A stretch of DNA of 64,000 nucleotides, taken from positions 124,001-188,000 of the forward strand of contig NZ_RARC01000008.1 of the NCBI RefSeq assembly GCF_003719305.1, read 5' to 3'. The notes below the pieces were generated by a model, which worked only from the letters and a program-made list of their open reading frames with translations, searched no databases and was not told the DNA's origin. Shown one piece after another: positions 18,220 through 27,355 of the stretch. The position numbers were made by a program, and so were the translations under genes. Every line of letters starts with the position of its first letter. Within the stretch, counting starts at the first letter, position 1. The DNA is from Mycolicibacterium stellerae (GTDB taxonomy: Bacteria > Actinomycetota > Actinomycetes > Mycobacteriales > Mycobacteriaceae).

Positions 18220-19074
18220 GTGAATGACGAACGCCCACCAGATCATGTGCTGGTGGCGTTCGGCGTCAGTGGCCTGCGTCCCGTGCAACTCGGCGCCGGC
18301 TGGGAGGGTGGCTGGCGGTGCGGCGAAGTCGTGCTGTCAATGGTTGCCGACCATGCCCGCGCCGCATGGGCGGCGAAGGTCCGAGAGACACTTTTCGTCG
18401 ACGGCGTCCGGCTCGCCAGGCCGGTCCGGTCGACCGACGGGCGGTATGTCGTTGCCGGCTGGCGCGCGGACACCTTTGTCGCAGGTACCCCGGAGCCGCG
18501 CCATGACGAGGTCGTCTCGGCCGCGGTGCGGCTACACGAGGCGACGGCGAAGTTGGAGCGGCCCCGGTTCCTGACGCAGCCGCCGGTCGCGCCGTGGGCA
18601 GACGTCGACGTGTTCATCGCCGCCGACCGGGCGGCATGGGAGGAACGCCCGCTGCAGTCGCTGGCCCCCGGCGCACGCGTTTCCCCGGGATCGGCGGACA
18701 GTCAGCGGTCGATCGAACTGATCAACCAATTGGCCGGACTGCGCAAGCCGACGAAGAGCCCGAGCCAGCTTGTGCACGGCGACCTTTACGGCACAGTGCT
18801 TTTCGCGGGGACGGCGGCGCCCGGCATCACCGACATCACGCCGTACTGGCGTCCGGCGGCGTGGGCGGCAGGCGTTGTGGTGGTCGACGCGATCTCGTGG
18901 GGCGAGGCCGACGACGGCCTGATCGAGCGGTGGGCGCCGTTGCCGGAGTGGCCGCAGATGTTGTTGCGCGCGTTGATGTTCAGGCTTGCCGTGCACGCCC
19001 TGCACCCACGGTCGACGGCCGCCGCGTTTCCCGGTTTGGCCCGCACCGCGGCGCTCGTGCGGCTGATGCTCTGA
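18220..19074 (+). CDS. TIGR02569-like protein with a phosphotransferase-type fold (Rv3205c-like)
   Basis: The 284-residue protein resembles a minimal aminoglycoside-phosphotransferase/kinase fold: SQLVHGDLYGTVLF holds an HGD catalytic-loop-like motif and ITDITPYWRP takes the place of the metal-binding DW(E/D) region. The N-terminal GGWRCGEVVL resembles a degenerate nucleotide-binding loop without a clear lysine. It is an actinobacterial family with unknown substrate. It follows moeZ by 80 bases on the same strand. Confidence 0.7.
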   Translation: MNDERPPDHVLVAFGVSGLRPVQLGAGWEGGWRCGEVVLSMVADHARAAWAAKVRETLFVDGVRLARPVRSTDGRYVVAGWRADTFVAGTPEPRHDEVVSAAVRLHEATAKLERPRFLTQPPVAPWADVDVFIAADRAAWEERPLQSLAPGARVSPGSADSQRSIELINQLAGLRKPTKSPSQLVHGDLYGTVLFAGTAAPGITDITPYWRPAAWAAGVVVVDAISWGEADDGLIERWAPLPEWPQMLLRALMFRLAVHALHPRSTAAAFPGLARTAALVRLML

Positions 19075-19145
19075 GCCTCGGCGCCGCTGACTTCTGCAGA
19101 ATGGTCGCGCACAGCTGGAATACCACGACACGTGTGCAGAATTCG

Positions 19146-19228
19146 GGAATTTCATGCCGGTGCGGCGGGAAGGACCACCGGCGTGACAGGAATTTCATGC
19201 CGGTGCGGCGGGAAGGACCACCGGCGTG
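19146..19228. repeat. Two-copy 40-bp REP-like direct repeat with internal hairpin
   Basis: Identical 40-bp units at 19146-19185 and 19189-19228 are separated by three bases. Each contains the inverted words GCCGGTG and CACCGGC around a 13-base centre, so each unit can fold. They lie in the 282-bp gap between two convergent genes, a typical place for REP/BIME-like elements. Confidence 0.8.
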
Positions 19229-19239
19229 GTGCCCGCCTC

Positions 19240-19293
19240 TTGGCGACAATGTCGTCGAAGCCGACACCCCTCTAACTATTGGCGACAATGTCG
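19240..19293. repeat. Pair of 15-bp direct repeats carrying a CGACA-A-TGTCG palindrome
   Basis: TTGGCGACAATGTCG occurs at 19240-19254 and 19279-19293, 39 bases apart. The core CGACAATGTCG is a perfect odd palindrome, extended to GCGACAATGTCGC in the second copy. It could be a protein binding site or part of the neighbouring repeat element. No gene starts nearby, which weakens an operator reading. Confidence 0.5.
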
Positions 19294-19356
19294 CCCGAAG
19301 GCGGGCAACTCGCCGGGTGTTCCAAGCCGCGGCGCTCGTGCGGCCGATGTCCGGAC

Positions 19357-19653
19357 TCAGAAGCCGTGGCGCACGTGCGCCAACGCGATCCGTCCGTCGA
19401 CCGCGAGCACCCCTTCTGCGCGCAGCAGTTCCAGCTGCCGGTCCCTCAGGTGCTTGGCGGGCCTCCCCGACGCCGAGATCACCCGGTGCCAGGGCAGGTC
19501 GGAGGAGTCGGTGCGCATGATCCATCCGACGATGCGCGGGCTCGGCAGCCCCGCCGCCGAGGCGATGTCACCGTAGGTGGCCACCCGGCCAGCCGGGATC
19601 GACGCGACCAGCGCGCGCACCGCCTCGACCTGTTCGTCGGTGATGGCGGCCAT
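19357..19653 (-). CDS. Alkyltransferase-like (ATL/MGMT-like) DNA repair protein
   Basis: The 98-residue protein corresponds to the C-terminal DNA-binding domain of O6-alkylguanine transferases, with IPAGRVATYGDIAS (19-32) and helix PSPRIVGWIMRT. The active-site PCHR motif is replaced by PWHR (W55), so the acceptor cysteine is missing. Known ATL proteins bind O6-alkylguanine without repairing it and recruit nucleotide excision repair. It lies 2 bases after the hydrolase gene in a minus-strand operon and equals Rv3204 in position. Confidence 0.88.
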   Translation of the reverse strand: MAAITDEQVEAVRALVASIPAGRVATYGDIASAAGLPSPRIVGWIMRTDSSDLPWHRVISASGRPAKHLRDRQLELLRAEGVLAVDGRIALAHVRHGF

Positions 19654-19655
19654 GG

Positions 19656-20453
19656 CTAGGCGTGTTCGAGGCGGTCGCGGATCACCGCGGCGGTATCGAC
19701 CGGTTTGGCCTGGGCCACCATGTGATCGCAGTCGAAATCGACCAGCGAGAACCGCGGGCCGAGCTTCTCCTGCAGCGCGGTGACGAGCGCCTCGGTCACA
19801 TAGGGCGGACTGGTCCGGGTGGCCCGGACCAGTGTCGTCCGTATTCCCTTGTGCGGCACCACGAAATCGCGTGCCAGCTCGCTCCAGTAGGACATCATCG
19901 CTGGGATGCTGATCCGCCAGCCGCACCGGCCGTCCGGCCGCTCGATCAGATGCTCGTCGAGTTCGGCGTCCAGTTCGGCGGCATCAACGTCGGCCCACGA
20001 CCCGGACGCCTTCTCGTTTCGCGCCTCGTCGCGGTCAAGGTAGAACGGCGAGGCCATCATGTCGTCTGCGATATTGGCCATCCACGCACCGTCGAGGCCG
20101 ACGGCCGGGTCGAGCAGGACCAGCGACGCCACGAGGTCAGGGCGCGCGACGGCCAGTCTGAGCGCCACCGCACAGCCGAACGAGTGCCCGACGACCACCA
20201 CGGGGCGACTGGTGTGGGTGCCGAGCAGCTCGGCGAGCACGGCGACGTTGGACTCCAATGTCCACGGGGCTTCCCACGACGACCTGCCGTGCCCCAGCAG
20301 ATCCGGTGCGAGGATCGAGAAGCCGGGCAGGTGCTCGGTCGCCAGCGTCCGCCACCGAAGCCCGTGTCCGGTCAGCCCGTGCACGGCGAGAATCTGCGCC
20401 GGCTGCTCGGGGCCGAATCGATGCACATTGAGGAAATGCGAGTTGCTGGCCAC
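19656..20453 (-). CDS. lipV: Alpha/beta hydrolase, LipV-like
   Basis: The 265-residue protein has the alpha/beta hydrolase series: HGLTGHGLRWR (oxyanion loop), VVGHSFGCAVAL (nucleophile serine in GHSFG) and a C-terminal FDCDHMVAQ histidine. DPAVGLDG may hold the acid. It is a probable esterase/lipase of unknown substrate. It starts at GTG and is divergent from adnA by about 65 bases; the ATL gene follows immediately. Confidence 0.83.
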   Translation of the reverse strand: MASNSHFLNVHRFGPEQPAQILAVHGLTGHGLRWRTLATEHLPGFSILAPDLLGHGRSSWEAPWTLESNVAVLAELLGTHTSRPVVVVGHSFGCAVALRLAVARPDLVASLVLLDPAVGLDGAWMANIADDMMASPFYLDRDEARNEKASGSWADVDAAELDAELDEHLIERPDGRCGWRISIPAMMSYWSELARDFVVPHKGIRTTLVRATRTSPPYVTEALVTALQEKLGPRFSLVDFDCDHMVAQAKPVDTAAVIRDRLEHA

Positions 20454-20517
20454 GGCGTCGATGCTAAGCGCACGCCGTGAGCGGAGGCTTGTCGGACCCT
20501 CGTGGTGTCATGCCCAC

Positions 20518-23500
20518 ATGTCCGCACCACACATCGCGTTCACGTCGGCAGTGTTGGCCCAATCCGGCATTCGCGGTGTGGTGCGGCTGCTTGGCGGCGC
20601 GGGCACCGGCAAGACCCGCGCGCTGATCGAGACCGCGGCCGCCCACATCGCAGCCGGTGCTGAGCCGGAATCCGTTCTGCTGCTGACGGGTTCGGCACGG
20701 CTCAGCGCGCAGGCGCGGGCCGCCATCACGTCGGCGCTGCTGCAGGCGGGCAGTCGCGCCGTCGTTCGTGAGCCGCTGGTCCGCACGGTGCACTCGTATG
20801 CGTTCGCGGTGTTGAGGCTCGCCGCCCAGCGCAACGGGGACCCGCCCCCGCGGCTGATCACCACCGCCGAGCAGGACGGCATCATCCGCGAACTGCTCGC
20901 GGGCGATCTGGAGGACGGCGAAAGGGCCGCCGTCGCCTGGCCCCGTCAGCTGCGGCCTGCGTTGAGCACCGTCGGGTTCGCCACCGAGCTACGCGATTTG
21001 ATGGCACGGTGTACCGAGCGCGGCGTCGATCCCCTTGCGTTGCAACGCATAGGCCGGTTGTCCAACCGTCCGGAGTGGCTGGCCGCCGGACAGTTCGCTC
21101 AGCAGTACGAGGAGACGATGCTGCTGCGGTCGGCTGTCGGGATGGCCGCCCCGCAGGCCACCGTGCCCGCGCTTGGCGCGGCCGAACTCGTCGGCGCCGC
21201 ACTCGAGGCGTTCGCCGTCGACCCCGAGTTGCTCGCCGCCGAACGCGCACGGGTGAAGCTGCTCCTTGTCGACGACGCCCAGCACCTCGACCCTCAGGCG
21301 GCGCGCCTGGTGCGGGTGCTTGCGGCGAGCGCTGAGCTGGCCGTCATCGCAGGCGATCCCATCCAGTCGGTGTTTTCCTACCGGGGCGCCGATCCCGCCC
21401 TGTTGGTAGGTGACGACGACGATCCGGTCATCACGCTGCGGGAGTCGCACCGCTGCGCCCCCTCGGTGGCGCGGGCCGTCACCGGCGTCGCGCGGCGGTT
21501 GCCCGGCGCGGGGGAGGGGCGTGAACTGCTGGGTGCGGGCGACGATCTCGGCTCGATGTCCGTGCGGCTGGCCGCGTCGCCGCACGCCGAGGCCGCGCTG
21601 ATCGCCGACACGCTGCGCAGAGCCAATCTGGTCGATGGGGTGCCGTGGTCGCAGATGGCCGTAATCGTCCGCTCGCTGCGGCAGAGCGGCGCGGCGCTGT
21701 CCCGAGCGCTCACCGCGGCGGGTGTACCCGTGGTCATGCCGCCGTCGGGGGTGCCGGTCGCCGAGCAGCCCGCGTCGCGGTCGCTGCTGACCGTGCTCGA
21801 GGCCGTGGCCGACGGCCTCGACGCTGACCGCGCCACCCAGCTGCTGACCGGTCCCATCGGCCGGGTCGATCCGGTGTCGCTGCGGCAACTGCGCAGGGCG
21901 CTGCGCCGGGCAGATAGAACGGACCCGCCACGCGACTTCGGAGAACTGCTTGTCGATGCGCTGGAATCCGAGAATTCTTGTGTGTCAGGCAATCTCGCTC
22001 GTCCGCTGCAGAGGGTGCAAGCGGTGCTCGCCGCGGCGCGGCGCAGCCATGCCGACGGCGCGGACCCTCGCTACACCTTGTGGCAGGCATGGCACCGCAC
22101 CGGTCTGCAGAAGCGTTGGCTGGCGGCGAGTGAGCGGGGCGGCGCGGCTGGCGCGAATGCCGATGCCGACCTGGACGCCGTCACGGCGCTGTTCGACGTA
22201 GCGGAGCGGTACGTGTCACGGACCGCCGGAGCATCCCTGCGTGGCCTTGTGGAACACGTGTGCGCGCTGGGCTCGCTGCCTGCGGCGGGCGATCCACCAG
22301 CCGATGTCGACGGTGTCACTCTGGTCAGCGCGCACGCCGCGCTCGGCGGGGAATGGGACGTCGTCGTGATCGCGGGCCTGCAGGAGGGGCTGTGGCCCAA
22401 TACAACTCCGCGAGGGGGCGTGCTCGGTACCCAGCACCTCGTCGACGTCCTCGACGGGGTGGTCGCAGCCGTAGGGGCCACCGGCGTCTCCAGCCGGGCA
22501 CCGCTGCTCGCCGAGGAGCGCAGGCTGCTGATCGCCGCGATGGGGCGCGCCCGCAGCCGCCTGCTGGTGACGGCCGTCGACAGCGAATGCGGCGACGACG
22601 CGATGCTGCCCTCACCGTTCTTCGCCGAGCTCGAACAATTCGCGACGGATGCCGACACGCACGACTCCGAGCCGGTGCACGCCCCGCGGGTGTTGGCTCC
22701 TGCGCCGCTGGTCGGCAGGCTCCGCGCGGTGATCTGCGCACCCGAAGGCGAGGCCAACGACGCGATTCGGGCTTGTGCGGCAGCACAATTGGCACGCCTT
22801 GCCGCGGCAGGCGTTTCCGGCGCCGATCCCGAGCAGTGGTACGGCATGACCTCGCCGAGCACCGACGAGCCGCTGTGGTCCGGGAACGACCATGTGGTGC
22901 GGCTGTCGCCGTCGACGTTGCAGACACTGGCCGACTGCCCACTGCGCTGGCTGCTGGAACGGCACGGCGGCAGCGACGGCCGCGATGTGCGCTCGGCGAT
23001 CGGCTCGTTGGTGCACGCCCTGGTCGCCGATCCTGGCATGACCGAGAGCCAGATGGTCGCCGAGATCGAAAGGGTCTGGGGGGACCTGCCGTTCGAGTCG
23101 ACGTGGTATGCGGACAACGAGCTGGCGCGGCACCGGTCGATGCTGTCCACCTTCGCGCAGTGGCGCGAGCAGACACGTCAAGAGCTCACCGAGGTGGGTA
23201 CCGAGGTCGATGTCGACGGCGTTCTCGACTGCGACGGCACAGGGGTGCGGGTGCGCGGCAGGCTCGACCGGCTCGAGCGCGATGCTGCCGGCCGCCTTGT
23301 CGTTGTCGACATCAAGACCGGAAAGAGCCCCGTCAGCAAGGACGACGCGCAGCGTCACGCGCAGCTCGCGATGTATCAGCTGGCCATCGCCGAAGGCGTC
23401 CTGCAGGAGGGGGATTCGCCCGGTGGCGGGCGGCTGGTCTACCTCGGTAAGGCGGGAACGGCTGGTCCGACCGAGCGGCAACAGGATCCGCTGACACCGC

Positions 23501-23655
23501 AGGCCCGCGGGCAGTGGCGCGAGTTGGTCGCCAAGGCGGCCGCGGCGACGCAGGGACCGCAGTTCACGGCCCGGGTCAACGACAGCTGTGCACACTGCCC
23601 GGTGCGAAGGAGCTGCCCGGCTCAAGCGACGGCCGACGGGACGGCGACGTCGTGA
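20518..23655 (+). CDS. adnA: AdnA, subunit of the mycobacterial AdnAB helicase-nuclease
   Basis: The 1045-residue protein combines a UvrD/Rep-like motor (Walker [11 protein letters not shown] near residue 27) with a RecB-type nuclease domain at the C-terminus (VVDIKTGKSP with D-x-K, and QLAMYQLAI). Cysteines in LADCPLRW and CAHCPVRRSC form a likely four-cysteine iron-sulfur staple, as in AddB-type nucleases. The Walker B region reads LLVDDAQHLD rather than DExQ, consistent with a weaker motor. With AdnB it resects double-strand breaks. Stop and next start overlap (GTGA). Confidence 0.92.
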   Translation: MSAPHIAFTSAVLAQSGIRGVVRLLGGAGTGKTRALIETAAAHIAAGAEPESVLLLTGSARLSAQARAAITSALLQAGSRAVVREPLVRTVHSYAFAVLRLAAQRNGDPPPRLITTAEQDGIIRELLAGDLEDGERAAVAWPRQLRPALSTVGFATELRDLMARCTERGVDPLALQRIGRLSNRPEWLAAGQFAQQYEETMLLRSAVGMAAPQATVPALGAAELVGAALEAFAVDPELLAAERARVKLLLVDDAQHLDPQAARLVRVLAASAELAVIAGDPIQSVFSYRGADPALLVGDDDDPVITLRESHRCAPSVARAVTGVARRLPGAGEGRELLGAGDDLGSMSVRLAASPHAEAALIADTLRRANLVDGVPWSQMAVIVRSLRQSGAALSRALTAAGVPVVMPPSGVPVAEQPASRSLLTVLEAVADGLDADRATQLLTGPIGRVDPVSLRQLRRALRRADRTDPPRDFGELLVDALESENSCVSGNLARPLQRVQAVLAAARRSHADGADPRYTLWQAWHRTGLQKRWLAASERGGAAGANADADLDAVTALFDVAERYVSRTAGASLRGLVEHVCALGSLPAAGDPPADVDGVTLVSAHAALGGEWDVVVIAGLQEGLWPNTTPRGGVLGTQHLVDVLDGVVAAVGATGVSSRAPLLAEERRLLIAAMGRARSRLLVTAVDSECGDDAMLPSPFFAELEQFATDADTHDSEPVHAPRVLAPAPLVGRLRAVICAPEGEANDAIRACAAAQLARLAAAGVSGADPEQWYGMTSPSTDEPLWSGNDHVVRLSPSTLQTLADCPLRWLLERHGGSDGRDVRSAIGSLVHALVADPGMTESQMVAEIERVWGDLPFESTWYADNELARHRSMLSTFAQWREQTRQELTEVGTEVDVDGVLDCDGTGVRVRGRLDRLERDAAGRLVVVDIKTGKSPVSKDDAQRHAQLAMYQLAIAEGVLQEGDSPGGGRLVYLGKAGTAGPTERQQDPLTPQARGQWRELVAKAAAATQGPQFTARVNDSCAHCPVRRSCPAQATADGTATS

Positions 23656-26600
23656 CGGCGAAGTTCGATCCTGCCGAGTTGGCCTCTGCTCTCGGGCTTT
23701 TCGCTCCGACTGACGAACAGGCGGCGGTCATCGCCGCACCACCGGGTCCGCTTGTGGTGGTCGCGGGTGCGGGGGCGGGTAAGACCGAGACGATGGCGGC
23801 CCGGGTGGTGTGGCTGGTCGCCAACGGCTACGCCTCGCCCGGTGAGGTGCTCGGCCTGACATTCACCCGCAAGGCCGCCGGGCAGCTGCTGCGGCGGGTC
23901 CGCTCCCGGTTGGCGCGGCTTGCAGGCGCGGGCATCGTGCCCGGTGGCCTTGATGCGGCCGATGATCCGGCGACGGTGAGCACCTATCACGCATTTGCGG
24001 GCACGCTGCTGCGTGAGCACGGTCTGCTGTTGCCGGTGGAGCCCGACACCCGACTGCTGAGCGAAACAGAGTTGTGGCAGTTGGCGTTTCGCGTCGTCAC
24101 CGAACACCGGGGTGCCCTGGACACGGACAAGACGCCTGCCGCGATCACCACCATGGTGCTGCGACTGGCCGGTCAGCTGGCCGAGCACCTCGTCGACACC
24201 GGGCAGCTGACAGACACCCACGTCGAGCTGGAACGGCTCGTGCACACGCTGCCTGCAGGTCCGTATCAGCGGGACCGCGGACCCAGCCAATGGCTGTTGC
24301 GGATGCTGGCCACCCAGACCGAGCGCACCGTGCTGGTGCCGCTGATCGACGCACTACACGAGCGCATGCGGGCCGAGAAGGTGATGGACTTCGGCATGCA
24401 GATGTCGGCGGCCGCCCGGCTGGCGTCGACCTGCCCGCAGGTCGGGGAGCAACTGCGCCGACGCTTCCGGGTCGTGTTGCTCGACGAGTACCAGGACACC
24501 GGCCACGCCCAGCGGGTGGCCCTGTCGTCGTTGTTCGGGGGCGGGGTGGACGACGAACTCGCGCTGACCGCCGTCGGCGACCCGATTCAGTCGATCTACG
24601 GCTGGCGCGGGGCGTCTGCGACCAATCTGCCGCGGTTCACCACCGACTTCCCCCGCTCGGACGGCAGTCCCGCGCCGACGCTGGAGCTGCGCACCAGCTG
24701 GCGCAATCCGCCGCGGGCGCTGTATCTGGCCAACGCGGTGTCGGCCGAAGCCAGGCGCAGGTCAGTGGCGGTTCAGCCGCTGCGGCCAAGGCCGGGCGCC
24801 GAACCAGGAACCATCCGGTGCGCACTGCTCGGCGACGTCGAAGCCGAACGCGACTGGGTAGCCGACCACATCGCCCTCCGCTACCGCGAGGCAGGCGACG
24901 CGGGCACCCCAGCGCCCACCGTAGCGGTGCTGGTGCGGCGCAACGCCGATGCGGCGCCGATGGCCGACGCGTTGACAGCAAGGGGAGTGCCGGTCGAGGT
25001 GGTCGGGCTGGCGGGGCTGCTCACGGTTACCGAGGTCGCGGACGTGGTGGCCATGCTGCGCCTGGCCGCCGAGCCCGCCGCGGGTGCGGCCGCCATGCGG
25101 GTGCTGACCGGGCCGCGGTGGCAGCTCGGCGGCCGCGACATCTCCGCGCTCTGGCGCCGCGCCGTCGAACTGGACGGTGTCGGCGGGCCGCGCGAGGCCT
25201 CGTCGAGCGACGAGATCGTCGCCAAGGCCGCTCCTGACGCCGATACCGCCTGCCTGGCCGACGCGATCAGCGACCCGGGGGCCGCGGCCGACTATTCGTC
25301 GGAGGGCCATCGGCGAATCATCGCACTGGGCCATGAGTTGACCGGGCTGCGTTCGCATCTCGCGCATTCGCTGCCCGATCTGGTCGCCGAGGTGCGTCGA
25401 GTGCTCGGCGTCGACGCCGAGGCCCGCGCGGCCCGCACGCCGTCTGCAGGTTGGACGGGTACCGAACACCTCGATGCCTTCGCCGATGTGGTGGCCGACT
25501 ATGCGGCCGCGCGGCCGGGTGCGACGGTGTCGGATCTGCTTTCCTACCTGGACGCCGCGATGGTGGTGGAGAACGGGCTGGCACCCCCTGAACTGACCGT
25601 CGCGAACGACCGCGTGCAGATCCTGACTGTGCACGCCGCCAAGGGCCTCGAATGGCAGGTGGTTGCCGTTCCTCATCTGAGCGGACGGGTGTTTCCGTCG
25701 ACGGCATCGATGCGGACGTGGCTCACCGATGCGGGCGACCTGCCGCCGTTGTTGCGCGGTGATCGTGCCATCATGGGCGCCCACGGTGTCCCGGTGCTCG
25801 ACACGTCCGACGTCAACGATCGGAAACTCCTGTCGGACAAGATATCCGAGCACAAGCGCCGCCTCGATCAGCGCCGCGTCGATGAGGAGCGCAGGCTGCT
25901 GTACGTGGCGCTCACCCGTGCGGAGGACACACTGCTTCTGTCCGGTCATCACTGGGGCCCGTCGGAGGCCAAGCCGCGGGGGCCCTCGGAGTTCCTCTGC
26001 GAACTCAAGGAGATCATCGACGATTCGGCGCAGGCCGGTGAGCCGTGCGGTGTGGTCGAACACTGGGCGCCGACACCTGCTGAAGGTGAGCCGAATCCAT
26101 TGCGGGACAGGGTGATCGAGGCGGTATGGCCTGCCGATCCGGCGGGGGCGCGCCGCGGTGATGTCGATCGCGGGGCGGCCCTTGTGCGCCGGGCTTTGAC
26201 GGGCGGGCTCGACGCGCCCGCCGACGCGCCCACCGACGGTCCCGACGACTGGGCCGCCGACGTCGACGCACTGCTCGCCGAGCGGGACCGGGTCGCGCCG
26301 CAACGGCCCGCCACCCTGCCTGCGGCGCTGTCGGTGAGCAGTCTGGTCGAACTGGGCCGCGATCGCGATGGCGCGCTGCGTCGGTTGCGCCGCAGGGTCC
26401 CCGTCCGCCCCGACCCGCATGCCCTGCTTGGCACCGCATTCCACGACTGGGTGCAGCGGTTCTACGGCGCGGAGCGGCTGTTCGACCTCGACGATCTACC
26501 TGGGGCGGTCGACGGGCAGCTGGCACGTGAGGACGCCGACAGCCTCGCCGAACTGCAGGCCGCGTTCATGGCGTCGCCGTGGGCGGCGCGCATCCCGGTG

Positions 26601-26915
26601 GACGTCGAGGTGCCCTTCGACATGGTCATCGGCGGCACGGTCGTGCGGGGCCGTATCGACGCGGTCTTCGCCGACGCTGACGGCGCCACAGTCGTCGACT
26701 GGAAGACCGGCGATCCGCCAGACACTCCAGAGGCCAAGCGCCACGCCGCGGTTCAGCTCGCCGTCTACCGGTTGGCGTGGGCGGCGCTGCGCGGCGTGCC
26801 TGCCGAATCCGTCCGCGCCGCGTTTCACTATGTGCGGTCGGGGCAGATCGTCGTCCCCGACACGCTGCCGGACTTCGACGACCTGGCAGCCCTGCTGGAG
26901 TTACCGGCTGCCTAA
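23652..26915 (+). CDS. adnB: AdnB, subunit of the mycobacterial AdnAB helicase-nuclease
   Basis: The 1087-residue protein is a UvrD-like helicase (GAGAGKTETM near residue 40; [49 protein letters not shown]) with a C-terminal RecB-type nuclease (VVDWKTGDPP, AVQLAVYRLAW). The complete DEYQD Walker B marks it as the active leading motor, in line with published AdnAB biochemistry. GTG 23652 overlaps the adnA stop, so the subunits are co-translated. It ends 4 bases inside the convergent DoxX-like gene. Confidence 0.93.
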   Translation: MTAKFDPAELASALGLFAPTDEQAAVIAAPPGPLVVVAGAGAGKTETMAARVVWLVANGYASPGEVLGLTFTRKAAGQLLRRVRSRLARLAGAGIVPGGLDAADDPATVSTYHAFAGTLLREHGLLLPVEPDTRLLSETELWQLAFRVVTEHRGALDTDKTPAAITTMVLRLAGQLAEHLVDTGQLTDTHVELERLVHTLPAGPYQRDRGPSQWLLRMLATQTERTVLVPLIDALHERMRAEKVMDFGMQMSAAARLASTCPQVGEQLRRRFRVVLLDEYQDTGHAQRVALSSLFGGGVDDELALTAVGDPIQSIYGWRGASATNLPRFTTDFPRSDGSPAPTLELRTSWRNPPRALYLANAVSAEARRRSVAVQPLRPRPGAEPGTIRCALLGDVEAERDWVADHIALRYREAGDAGTPAPTVAVLVRRNADAAPMADALTARGVPVEVVGLAGLLTVTEVADVVAMLRLAAEPAAGAAAMRVLTGPRWQLGGRDISALWRRAVELDGVGGPREASSSDEIVAKAAPDADTACLADAISDPGAAADYSSEGHRRIIALGHELTGLRSHLAHSLPDLVAEVRRVLGVDAEARAARTPSAGWTGTEHLDAFADVVADYAAARPGATVSDLLSYLDAAMVVENGLAPPELTVANDRVQILTVHAAKGLEWQVVAVPHLSGRVFPSTASMRTWLTDAGDLPPLLRGDRAIMGAHGVPVLDTSDVNDRKLLSDKISEHKRRLDQRRVDEERRLLYVALTRAEDTLLLSGHHWGPSEAKPRGPSEFLCELKEIIDDSAQAGEPCGVVEHWAPTPAEGEPNPLRDRVIEAVWPADPAGARRGDVDRGAALVRRALTGGLDAPADAPTDGPDDWAADVDALLAERDRVAPQRPATLPAALSVSSLVELGRDRDGALRRLRRRVPVRPDPHALLGTAFHDWVQRFYGAERLFDLDDLPGAVDGQLAREDADSLAELQAAFMASPWAARIPVDVEVPFDMVIGGTVVRGRIDAVFADADGATVVDWKTGDPPDTPEAKRHAAVQLAVYRLAWAALRGVPAESVRAAFHYVRSGQIVVPDTLPDFDDLAALLELPAA

Positions 26916-27307
26916 GCGTTCCGGTAGATCTTCAGCGCCTGGATGATCATCGGGATCTGCAGCGGAAGCCGGGCGATCGCGCCGATCCGCATCGGCAGCG
27001 GCTTGTCCTTCCACAGCCGGCACATGTTCACGTTGGCCGGGAACACCGACACGAACAGCGCGACCGCGGCGAGCGCGCCGAGCTTGCGGGTGCGCGGCGC
27101 AAGCAGCAGCCCCCCGGTGACCATCTCCCCAACGCCCGAGGCGTGGGTGTAGAACCGCGCGTTACCCGGCAATTCGGCGGGAACGATCGAGTCGAAGGGT
27201 TTGGGCGCCGCAAAATGCAGCAGTCCCATGCCGACGAGCATCGCGCCCATCCGGGACGCGCGCGTGGCGTTGGCGATCTGCTGCGGTTCGGCTGCGGGAG
27301 AGGTCAT
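26912..27307 (-). CDS. DoxX-like small membrane protein
   Basis: The 131-residue protein has four hydrophobic helices and the DoxX pattern MLVGMGLLHF near residue 23, GVGEMVTGGLLL and FPANVNMC. DoxX proteins are associated with redox and thiol stress functions but often lack an assigned activity. It stands between adnB and the channel gene and is divergent from the channel by 48 bases. I do not recall an equivalent at this spot in M. tuberculosis. Confidence 0.75.
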   Translation of the reverse strand: MTSPAAEPQQIANATRASRMGAMLVGMGLLHFAAPKPFDSIVPAELPGNARFYTHASGVGEMVTGGLLLAPRTRKLGALAAVALFVSVFPANVNMCRLWKDKPLPMRIGAIARLPLQIPMIIQALKIYRNA

Positions 27308-27355
27308 GATTACATAATGGCGTGCGCACCCTACCGGGATCGATGACAGGGTCTC

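Noticed and set aside
19240..19293. SOS (LexA) box reading of the CGACA-TGTCG palindromes
   Set aside because: The mycobacterial LexA consensus is TCGAAC-N4-GTTCGA; these sites do not fit and no gene starts beside them.
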